Assembly (NCBI GenBank): GCA_029168955.1
Contig: JAPDOI010001379.1
Location: 122,616-186,615, forward strand
DNA length: 64,000 bases
Reading direction: 5' to 3'
DNA from: Aplectana chamaeleonis
Lineage: Eukaryota > Nematoda > Chromadorea > Rhabditida > Cosmocercidae
Part shown: positions 46,737 through 56,400 of the stretch, piece by piece
Layout: the number at the start of each line of letters is the position of its first letter
How positions within the stretch are numbered: the stretch's first letter is position 1
The notes under the pieces: model-generated
The model's input: the letters and a program-made list of their open reading frames with translations, nothing else
Databases searched by the model: none
Told to the model about the DNA's origin: nothing
Program-made: the position numbers and the translations under genes

Positions 46737-47276
46737 CTCAGAAAAAGAAAACAAGTTACTTGTAATTTAAATGTAAGTTACTTGAATGTCTCAAGTAATC
46801 TACATTTATCATATATTACATCTGCCATACATTTATATCACATGTAACTTAAATTTATATTAAATGTAAGTTACACTTAAGTTACACGTAACTTGCATTT
46901 ATTTATTTACCGTGGGTGGCCATTTCGCACCGCATACGACACACGTCGCAAACAACGCGCCCGCACGCGGCCACGCAAAGCGGAAAGAGCCCTGCGGGCC
47001 TTCTCTTCAGTTGCAGGACCTCAAACAAGGGTAACTGAACTGACGGCGACGCCTCTCCTAATGCTGACCTCAGGAGTGCGTCGCATACTCCCCTAGGAAC
47101 TGTCTTCAAAGCCAATTTAAGTTACTTGCGAATTATCTTGGTCAAGTAAGTTAGATGCAACATAGCGGAGGCGCTCTACCGTCGATAGGTTACATGTAAC
47201 TTGAATGGCCCGAGGTAAGTCACAACTTACGTAGGCTTAGATATGTTACAAGTAACTTGTTTTCATTTTTTCTGAG
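46737..47276. mobile_element. TA-flanked MITE, 540 bp
   Basis: Ends CTCAGAAAAAGAAAACAAGT and ACTTGTTTTCATTTTTTCTGAG with TA outside both (46735-46736 and 47277-47278). The interior is packed with AAGTTAC/GTAACTT words in both orientations (for example CATGTAACTTAAATT and TTACATGTAACTTG), surrounding a GC-rich centre at 46.91-47.10 kb. Confidence 0.85.
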
Positions 47277-47754
47277 TATGGCGCGAATTCAAACACTTCT
47301 GTCGACTACTTTCAACCCTGACCTTCTTCACAAGTTGTGATTTTCAAAGGGCTGTTTCGCAATTCTTGTTCACTATAGGGATGTATGTATCCGCTAAAAA
47401 TATTTTTAAGAATTAAAAAATATGGTTTTTCTTGCGCACGATGGTTTCAACTCAGAGCTTCTGTAGTGACATTTGTTTCTCTCAAATCCGAAGGTGGATT
47501 TATTAGTGGACTCATTAAATCTTTTTGCTGTGAATTGTGATAGCGAGGTTCAGACATAGGCCCATTACCAAACTCCGTGATTAAGACATTCTTGTGCTAC
47601 TCTGGGATGGGGTCAGAATGATTATCGCTACAGCACATGTGACAAGTAACGATTGCTGATGGCCTACAAAAATTCTCCTCTTTTCCTGTCATGTCCTCAT
47701 GTGTACGCAAACCAGTTTCGAATATCTCCGAGTTCCCAATACATGCTTGATGTA

Positions 47755-48300
47755 TTAAAGGCAGTGGTCACGATGAAAAACGTTATCGAAAAAACTACAA
47801 AAATCAGCTTAGATCAAAAACAGCTTTAAAACTACGAAGGAAGCGCGGTGAAAAACGGGCTAGAATTAGAGTTATTAAGACCCTAAACTTCCAGTTCGTG
47901 CACACGTGCACAGAAAGATCACAGTCTCATGCCAAGCAGTCGAAAATCATCGACACTCAGAGGAAGAAATAAATGCAAATTTACCTAATAAAACAGTTGA
48001 ACAATGAAAGCGAGCACTTCAGTCAATGTTTTTGACTAGATGTGTACATAAATCCAAAAGTTCATTTATTGAAATTCAAGTTCAAGCCAGCTGATGTTCT
48101 TGATATTAGAGATCATCGATGCCGATGATGTGGAAAGGACTCGTCCGCCATCAAAAGACAAGAAAGTTCAGGCTTCGATTTTGGCCCAGAACAGCTATTT
48201 TTTCGCGATTTTTTCTCATAGGTTCTACTACTCTATACCCAGAGAAGGGTTCAGAGAGGAAAAGACGAAGAGCATATTTGAGCGCGACCACTGCCTTTAA
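47755..48300 (+). mobile_element. family A MITE copy, 546 bp
   Basis: Begins TTAAAGGCAGTGGTCACGAT and ends GCGACCACTGCCTTTAA. Its interior matches the truncated copy at 31049 (GAATTAGAGTTATTAAG, AGTTCGTGCACACGTGCAC), defining a second subfamily distinct from the 492-bp one. Confidence 0.8.
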
Positions 48301-49194
48301 TTAAAAAAAAATTCAGGGCGAGTGAACATTTCGAGGGTCTTATAATGGTCTCTCCATTTCATTATAGTGAAATACATATAGCCAAAGGCAGCGTTCGAAC
48401 GGGGAAACTCTCAGCTTTTCGGTAGAGTAAGGCTGAATGAAAGAGTAGTTTCAAAAGGACAAAAATTTTCTGAAAAAGGGCTCTTTGCGGGTATAATTTT
48501 CTCTTTTTTTTTGGCGCGATTATGCAACATTGGCTGGAATCTCCACGCCATTGGTTGAAATCTCGTCATGCTTAACCATCGCATCAAAACGCGATGGAGG
48601 TATGGTCTCGGCCTATAACAAAACCTTGATCATGGAAAATTTTCGCGCATTACCCAGAACTGTCACGGAGTTGTATGCGATATTGAAGAGGTGGGGGGGG
48701 GTCGAAAAAGGTAAGCACCCATGGCAAATGTTTGCCCAATCAGCTGATCCAGCTCATTGAGAAAAATCAGGGAACGTTTCACAAACATGCCGAGAGCGGC
48801 GCCCTTCACCACATTAGCGGATACAGTTCCATCACCACCTTGCGCGAGGCTTCAGTGGTTTCGCTAACCTACATTACACCTCACAGGTTTTTTTCGGCAC
48901 ATTTGAGTTTTACGGTGTTGGCTTCACAGGCGCCTTATTATGGAAGTCCGCTTGAAAGTTGCAGAATTCCGTTTAAAAGGAATTTCTAGGAGACCTTGTT
49001 TTATTACCGAGTCGGCAATAGTGCACTTTTCCTCCTAGCGTTTCCGGCAATTTTCACGCCTTCTTGACGCACTCTGCTTCAGGCTTCATGATGAAATTAG
49101 GAATTTTCTGGACCATGTAGTATGCATTTCCGTAATCATTCCAAAAATTTCCTCAAAAACGTAATCCGATCGTTTTGATGGTAATTAAAGGCAG
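48301..49194. other. no supported gene
   Basis: Contains one more family A-like end at about 48380 (AAAGGCAGCGTTCGAAC) without a clear partner. The plus ORFs at 48530 and 48732 overlap and have no splice context. Confidence 0.4.
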
Positions 49195-49906
49195 CGTTTA
49201 CGATGGAAAAATGTCTAGCTTTTCGACAGAAAGGTGAGCTTCGGGACCTACTGATAAGAACAGTGAAGAAAGGATTGCGAAAAACCATCGGGAAAGGGGT
49301 GAAAATCGCGTGATCCAGTCAGCCCATTGAGCCACTCCGCCTCCCAATCTAATCCTTTCTGAAGAAGCTTGAACACATAAGCAGCCGGTCAGCAAAAGTA
49401 ATGGCCTCGATAAGTAGCAGAGCATGAGGTGGATCACGTTATCACATGGAAAGACTTCATTCCCTCACACCGGTCAACCCTTACGTTTTCGAAAATATGA
49501 CGCCAAACAAGAAGTCCTGTTTAGGCGTAAAAAGTGTTTTCCCGTCAAAAAGCCGAAATCGGCGCGGCACTGTACAAAAATGACCTTGTAAGAAGAGTAA
49601 GAGGATGGTAAGACGAAAAACGGCCGGAAAGTGGGTGAAAACCTCGTGTATCAGCCGACTCATTGGATCACCCCTCCCATGTCATGTAAAAGTTGCCCAT
49701 CCAAAAGAAGAGTTGCCAAAATTATGAATACTCTTTATCTCGAAAGATTGTAACATCCGAGCATGAGACCATCATATTTTTATTTGGTAGAAGAAACAGA
49801 AAACAATGTTGCTAGCCTGAGAAGTTTGAAGCGCGAAACCGTACCCGACGTTTCGCAGAATCACCGAAAATTTGGGTATGGTTTTTGTCGTGAACGCTGC
49901 ATTCAA
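49195..49906. mobile_element. family A MITE copy or two overlapping copies, 712 bp
   Basis: Left end TTAAAGGCAGCGTTTACGAT and right end CGTGAACGCTGCATTCAA. A paragraph containing CATTGAGCCACTCCGCCTCC and CATTGGATCACCCCTCCC occurs twice inside, so two copies may overlap or an internal duplication has occurred. Confidence 0.6.
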
Positions 49907-50419
49907 AACATTTTCTACAATGTTCCTTATCTACTCCTTGAAAGTCTCCCTACCTTCATGCATTGAGTTCTTCACATTCGCATGAATTCCATTCCTGAAT
50001 GTGATTCCAGTGATCCGAAAGGGTTTGGAATCCCGAGTACCTGCTGTTCCCGGCTGTTATGTTTTCCAATCCCTAAGACTATGTCCAGATGTCTTCCCTT
50101 TAAGGACGAGTTCACGACGTAATACTTACTCATCATCTCTTGGTCAGAGATATCAGTGCGAGTGCTCTCTCCCTATTCCACATGCCAACGCTTGCATAAT
50201 TCAGCGTCACCACTACGCAAAGCGTGCGAATTCACTTCTTCCCTCACCGCTGCTTCCCTCCCCATCTCACCCATCCCCTCCCTCTTTCTCTCCGTACTCC
50301 TTTTCTTCAAAGACTTTTTGCTGTCTTCATATCCTCCCACGCACCCTGTTCAAGAGATGTTCGCAAGGACTGGAGCAGAATCCGAGATATTCAAATATAG
50401 ATAGAAATCTTCATTACAA

Positions 50420-50460
50420 TGAATTTAAAATGAATAAATATACACGTTTTGGTTTTGGTT
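50420..50460 (+). promoter_or_regulatory. possible polyadenylation signal for a plus-strand transcript
   Basis: An AATAAA hexamer within AATGAATAAATATACACG at about 50430, downstream of a pyrimidine-rich stretch (50220-50340). It lies just before the stop of the minus-strand exon at 50520, which would make the two transcripts convergent. No upstream coding exon is firmly tied to it. Confidence 0.25.
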
Positions 50461-50519
50461 GTGGGACCTGAATAGTTCCCTTACACGGTACGTACTGAGC
50501 AAGTTAAGAGAAGAAGAAT

Positions 50520-50795
50520 TTAGAGATCCGCTTCTGATGTGTCGCAGAAGACTTTGATCAAGCATGAGGAAGAGGTGTCCGCTTGAGCGGATTTGCATTC
50601 GCCGTTTGACGGCGGCGTTGCTGTTGAAATGTCATTCTCGACAATGGGCAGCATATTGGGCGACGGTGGCAACTGAAAATCGGAAGGTCGGCGTGAAGAT
50701 TCGTTGTAGGTTGTGAAGCCGTTCGTCTCCGTGTAGTCGTGCACTGCGTCCTCGTCCTCCTCGATGATGATCATCTCAGCGGCTGCATCGCAGAC
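50520..50795 (-). CDS. acidic terminal exon, possibly receptor tail or separate gene
   Basis: Acceptor GCTGCTTCAG precedes 50795. 91 codons run from VCDAAAEMIIIEEDEDAVHD to TAA at 50520-50522. The peptide has an acidic start, then Ser/Thr/Pro-rich low-complexity sequence (SSRRPSDFQLPPSPNML) and Cys near the end. Composition, single open frame and the acceptor argue for a real last exon. It lies downstream of the receptor TM7 exon on the same strand, so it could be an alternative cytoplasmic tail, but the TM7 exon has no convincing donor. It may instead be the last exon of an unrelated gene. Confidence 0.55.
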   Translation of the reverse strand, partial: VCDAAAEMIIIEEDEDAVHDYTETNGFTTYNESSRRPSDFQLPPSPNMLPIVENDISTATPPSNGECKSAQADTSSSCLIKVFCDTSEADL

Positions 50796-50856
50796 CTGAA
50801 GCAGCATCACGTGAAATCGTTCTCGAAATAGCACATGTTCTCAGTCTTACAACATA

Positions 50857-51000
50857 TCCTCTGTTCCGGAGGCAAATTGAGCTTGTTCCTTCCGCGTGCT
50901 TGTGCGGAGCGAGTGGAGAGACAGTAAGAAAGTGTGGAGGAGAAGGAGACGCACACATGCACGCGATCGGCGGCAGTAAATTTCAATCCGAAAAAGAGGA
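50857..51000 (-). mobile_element. family C MITE, 144 bp, TA-flanked
   Basis: Ends TCCTCTGTTCC and AAAGAGGA with TA on both sides (50855-50856 and 51001-51002). The interior is the reverse complement of the 37.9 kb copy: CGCGTGCTTGTGCGGAGCGAG, then a purine-rich run (GAAAGTGTGGAGGAGAAGGAG), then CGCACACATGCACGCG. It lies 61 bp upstream of the acidic exon, inside its intron. Confidence 0.85.
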
Positions 51001-51017
51001 TACAGCTTTCTGATGGC

Positions 51018-51511
51018 TTTATACAGTGTCCACGATGAAAACTGTAAATTTTCACAGGAAATCGAAAGGGCCGGGAGGCGCATTGCAGCAGGAAAGCCAG
51101 AAAACGGTCAAGAGCAAAGCTCAAGATGGCCCTTACGGTCCTACACGTGCATTTTTGTGTTCGCTACACTCCACTCTCCTCAACGCCCACTCTGATCGAA
51201 GTAAGCAAACTATTAAAAACCAATCTTTCAAGAAACAAGTCATCAAATGACGCAAAGTTTTTTTTTAGTCGGAGGCGGTAGAATAGAATATAACCCTTTA
51301 GTGGGCGCTTTTTTTCTCCTGGAAACCGGTTTGCTCAGCCGTTTACAGTGGGCGTGACGAACGCGGAACACTCAAGCCTCAGGATCGCGCAGGGTTATTT
51401 CGGACTAGCTCGTATCCGTTTTTTTCGACATTGCTGTCGCGATGGGTCCCGGGAGATTCTGATTCAATGTGGAAACCTCTGAAGATTGTTCTCATCGTGG
51501 ACACTGCTTCT
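51018..51511. mobile_element. family A MITE copy, diverged, 494 bp
   Basis: The left end around ACAGTGTCCACGATGAAAAC and right end TCATCGTGGACACTGCTTC are inverted relatives of the family A terminus. The length is close to the 492-bp full copies. Confidence 0.65.
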
Positions 51512-51703
51512 TGATATTATTTTCAAGCCATAGTTAGGGACTTTTGGGAGGAGATCCGTGTTTTGAATTTCGTCAGTAGCGAGCATTCGTGAAGCATACT
51601 CTTCACCGGTATGTGCTTTATAGCTGAATGTCAACAGCGTAACTGCGTAGTGGATGCGCAAAACAAATGCCTGCTTAGGCGAAGGTAGAAATGCTTCTGA
51701 ATT

Positions 51704-51934
51704 CTGTCCGAATGGGGACTGTCCGCCCACGCGGTCGACGTGCGTGCCGAGCGGCTTTCACGGAGACATTTTTCGGACGAGCATTCGCAAAACTGGAGAT
51801 ACGGTTGACTCAGATATTATTCACTGTTTGTCTGATATTCCTGCATAATCGATTCTTAGGTTCGAAAAAGGCCTTTGCGATGACTGATTAACACGCTCGC
51901 CGACCACGTGGGTTGGCAGTCTTACATGGACAGA
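51704..51934. mobile_element. family B MITE copy, 231 bp
   Basis: The left end carries CTGTCCGAATGGGGACTGTCC and the right end the inverted CTTACATGGACAG after CCACGTGGGTTGGCAG. Inner arms CGCGGTCGACGTGCG and CGCTCGCCGACCACG pair. Third member of the family. Confidence 0.75.
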
Positions 51935-52941
51935 CTTTTACAAGAGAAACCATGTAAGCCTTCGTAAGAAGTGAGCAAATGAAGCATTTTGCGAGGATGG
52001 CGCGTTGCAACTAGTAGTAAAAATGATGAGTGTCACCTGATTCCTAACTTTTATCCCAAAAAGTCACAAGATCGAAACGGTGGGTGCACATAAAAGTTGA
52101 AATTACCCTTTTTTCATCAAAATTCTTGTCTAGTGGGAGTTATTTTGTGAATTTCCTTTCCGTTTTTTTTTCGGACGGCTATTTTAGGTTACAGTAGGTA
52201 TCATATCTCATTTTTACCGTAAACTACCGTAGTCTTCTGAAAAACTGAAAGAAACCTTCATATACGTCTTCAGCACCCCAGATATGTATTCACCTTGCAC
52301 AAAAATTCAGGTAGGAGAAGGGAAGTTTTAGTTTTTTTTTTTCGGATCCACCTCCCATTTAGAGCTGGCAAACGTTTTGGAATATGGGATTGGGCAAGGG
52401 ACATTCGCAATTTTTACTTCAGTAGCAACATCATCCGCCCATCGTAATCCATTTTTGCTCACTTCCGACCTTCATTACAATGATTTTCTCTTGTTATTTA
52501 TCTTCACCTATTCAGATACTTCCAGCCGCATCACTATTCTTCCGCAGCTCTCGCGAGTGGTTTTCAACTCGAGATTCTTCGTTCTCAAGGGCGAATGCGA
52601 TTTCGACGGTGAAGACATTTCTGGGTTAACGTGAAGCTTTCGCGGTGTTTTTTTCAAAAGTTTTTGGCTTTCTCTGCGCCAAATGCAATTTTGGGACGGC
52701 TCCAAAATACATGCACGACTCATGAACTACTTCGTGATTCGTGGCCAACAATTCGCGACAAAACACAATTTATGCCGCTCCTGCACAAGACCAGCAACAA
52801 ACTGGGCCACGGCAGCTTTGAAGCACTGGCTGATAAGTGTGGACTGAAGAACGGCCAAAGAAGAGTGTGGTTTTCCGGAAACTCGTGGATGCATTAAAAA
52901 GTGACACGTGGAAAGGGGTGACTTCACAGCTGGGCGGGGAT

Positions 52942-53043
52942 TCGTGAACGACAAACCATGGGCTACAGTTGGGTCTGCGGCTGAAATAGCACGCATTTTC
53001 TCCGGAGGCAAACCCAACCGTAGGCCTTGGTTTGCGTTCATGA
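52942..53043. repeat. short inverted repeat, arms about 40 bp
   Basis: GTGAACGACAAACCATGG on the left pairs with CCTTGGTTTGCGTTCAT on the right, extending through CTACAGTTGGGT/ACCCAACCGTAG. It is small and lies just downstream of the receptor tail region. Confidence 0.65.
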
Positions 53044-53213
53044 ACCCCAGCCCTGGTCGAGAAACACCAGTGACACCTACGCCCTATTTGGCTCTGAAAT
53101 AAAGTCGGCCGAAGTTTCATGTTGTTACCTTCTTCTGGAGTCCAAAGACTGCCGGTTCAGTCTGTCGTCGTTTGTGGCTGACCTTGGTGTTCATCATCAA
53201 TCCGGCCTTTTTT

Positions 53214-53437
53214 CTACATCCAGCTCGAAGGATCGATGTCGGGTCTTATGAGCTCGATGTGGCCGTTCCGGGACATTCGCTGCATAACCCGTTCAGGAGG
53301 CGCAGGGAATATCTTTGGGAGGCAGCCATGCGCAAATTCGCCATGTGGGCACCACCATCTGCAAAGCGCAGACTGGGCTTGAATTCCTTCACGGTGAAGG
53401 AGTAGATGATAGGGTTGAGCATGGAAATTGCAGTAGC
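53214..53437 (-). CDS. amine receptor TM7 exon and tail, frame disturbed
   Basis: Joined in phase, the exon reads GYCN (Y7.43). One extra T in AATTT (about 53421-53423) then shifts the frame to SMLNPIIYSFTVKEFK, the NPxxY segment. In that frame it stops at 53246 after about 55 residues. In the original frame a different open tail, including FPAPPERVMQRMSRNGH and ending PDIDPSSWM with TAG at 53214, looks more like a conserved C-terminus. Returning to that frame would need at least one further indel. Which tail is real cannot be settled here. Confidence 0.75.
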
Positions 53438-56400
53438 CTAAATTAGTGGTTTTGACTGAGAACTGACTCCATCTTGAGATTAAGCTAGCTGACGTACCTA
53501 ACCAGCTGGCGACATCAATTGCGATTGGAGATATGCATCCATGGCACTTGTAATCTGAAATGCACATTCTTCTTCATGTGTGTATGGGCTTTCTGCCGAG
53601 AGTTAGGGGAAGCAAGAAGACAGCGAATCAATCGCACCTCTTCTGCTCACACCCGCTCTCTTCTCACTCGTTCGGCCGGTAATCACATAATAGAGTCCTC
53701 CGCTTTTACATATGCTGCAACCTTCTGGCAGCGCCCCCATTGCGGTTACACTGCAGGCCATCATATAATAAGGAGAGGACAAGCTCAAGACGACCAATGC
53801 CGCCTCCACCTACACTAGCGCTCCCATCAAATTTGGGACTCTCCTGTCTTTATTAGGAACGTTCTGTAAGTGCATATAAGATGGAGGTAAAAAACATGGA
53901 TGAAGTTAGGGTGATAGAATTCCGGTGGTAGTTCTTTTGTGAAGTTTAGTTTTGAAAGTATAATACTTCCGCGCTAAGTTTTATAAAAACGGAGAGCATT
54001 TGCGAAACTTCTGGCAAAAGTCGTCCTATGATTGTAGCTTTTCTGGAGCGGAGACGTTTTTTGGGATTCTTTAAACGCTGTCATATTCACAGCTTAAATG
54101 TCTACTCTAATGCTGTGCTTTGTGGGACAAAGTTTGTTTTTTTTTTTCTCCCCAAAATCGCTTGGTTTTTTGAAGGAAATTGTTTTTTGCGACGGTTTAT
54201 CAAAAACGCCGCGCGCGGCAAACTGGCGCTCTAAATTTTGAGAAGTAATTGTGTAGTGCCAGGAGAGCAATTCTATGCTTTATTCATGAATTAGGTGCAA
54301 AGGGATAATCTCTGAGATCTGCGCAAAGTTTTGAAATCCTTCGTCAAAAATCACACTTGAAAAAACTCCCCTGCGAAGTCGGTCTTTTTTGCGAGAGCTT
54401 CAGACCGATAAATGAAGGAGTTCTGAAAATTCAACCTGCGCAAATCTCGAGATAACCCCACCTTCAACTAATCCACGAAGACAACATAGAGATTGCTCTT
54501 CTATTACTTGTACAATTACAATTACTATTCAAAGTTAGCATTTTGCCGCGCGCAATACGCGCTTTTTTCAATCAAAAGAAAAAGAAAACGTTCTGGGAGC
54601 CTCCGTCCCACAAAAGTACACAATTAGGGTAGACATTCGGAGCTGTGAATAAAACAGCGTTTTTAGAATCCAAAAAAGTCTTCTTGCTCAGGAAAAGTTG
54701 CAGGCATCGGACGGTTTTTTTGCCAAGTTTGTCAAATGCTCTCCGTGTTTATAAAACTTTGTGCCGGCATTGTATGTTTCCATGTACAAAATAATTTATA
54801 TGAATTCTGAAGGGTAGTAATCAAATAAGATTGTTTTTTGAAAGCGGTAGCGAAGGGAGTGGGTCCAAACTTGTGCGCCTTTCATTATTTTGCTGTTAGA
54901 GGCTGCTAAAAAAAGCAGTGGTGTTAAAAGCCGGGTCAAAGTGTTTGTGTGGTCCGCTGAATCCCAAAGGTGGGAAAGTTAGCTTTCCTTGCAGTTTATA
55001 TTTTCACATAAAATCTTTTTAACGAAAGCCATATCTAATAAAGCCAATTTACTCACACATAGCCAGAATCAGGCGGTTACCATTGTCCCGCGGACAACGA
55101 TGGATACATGAAATACTTTGAAACCTAGAAATCTGGTGGGGTGGGCTGGAAAGTGTTGAACCGGAAAATGGAAATTTAGGGGATACTTTTTGATAGAAGT
55201 TAAACTGAAACTTCTTCTGAGGCTCCTTAGTAAGAAGCGTAAAGTTGATTTTCGTCAAAAAGTACACAAAATAAGAAAATCAGCAATTTCTCGAATTTTT
55301 TCTCATCAAAAGCCTGAACTCTCAGTGTTTTCTGGAATAAAATTCATTCACAAGAGGACGCAAGAATTTTCGATTTTTTTTAAACATTCCGGTCAGTAAA
55401 GGGGAGGCGTGTCTTATTTTTTCAGGTTTACGGGAAAACAGTCTGCTTGGACTCCTGCACATAACTGGAACCACAAGAAGGCATGAGCGAAAAAAAAATA
55501 TACAGAAATCGGGTTTTGACGCAGGGTTTCTTCTCTGGTATCGGAATCGGGCGTGGGAATGCCGAGAGATTTGAGGAGGCGTGGAAAAATTCTGACTGTT
55601 GATTGATCTTTACTGCATCTACTGACCTTTTTATAGATTCGTGTCTCGCAGGAGTTTTGCGTTTTTCAAAAAATCGGGAGCGCGGTACGCCGAAAATGCC
55701 CTCTAACTCGACTAGGGGTGAGCGGAATTTTTTTCAAAACTTGTTTCGGTTTTGCGCCAAATCATATTCCGGTGAAATTCTTCAATTGCGAATTTCGTAT
55801 TTTTTCAAAAAATGTGCAAAGATTTTTTGATTTAGTCTTCTATGCGAAGACTCCAAGGCACGGAATGTGGTGTGTAGGTGCCGCGAAGTATCCTACAATG
55901 AGGCATATTCAATTCGTCTAGTATCGGCTTTTTTCAAAAATCGGTTTTTGCTTGATTTTCATTTTTTTTTGTTTATTTTTGTTTCGATTAAAAAAATGAA
56001 CGTTAATTTATAGCATTTATTTCGCCGGTAGGGTATACCTTGTAGTACTCATTTGTAGCGTTCGGTGACTTAGATCCCTTGTATCGAGGAGAAACTGCCA
56101 AAATTGCAATATTTGAAAAAAAAGCGAATGTCTCCCTATTGCAGAAGTCCGGCGAACCTTTTTGGGTGCCTTTCGAACGCTAAGCTTTGCCAAAAGAGCT
56201 CAGCAGAAAGAGAAAACAAACTATCTTTAAGAAAATGACAATCACTTTCACATCAGGGTGATATCAATATAATTTTTTTTTCAAAAGGTATATTTCTGTA
56301 AAAAATTTCTCAAACAACTCTGCTGGTGAAATGGCAGGAGAAAGAGAAAAGCTCAATGGACTTGTCTGCAAAGTGTTTAGTGACTTCTGCTGGCCATTGT

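Noticed and set aside
50156..50471. Plus-strand coding exon (open frames of 82 and 156 codons)
   Set aside because: Two frames are open together over pyrimidine-rich low-complexity sequence, which looks like 3' untranslated or spacer sequence.
53268..53345. A small intron inside the receptor TM7 exon to reconcile the two tails
   Set aside because: The only available GT..AG pair would give a GC-rich intron of about 76 bases with a poor acceptor. Indels are the simpler explanation.
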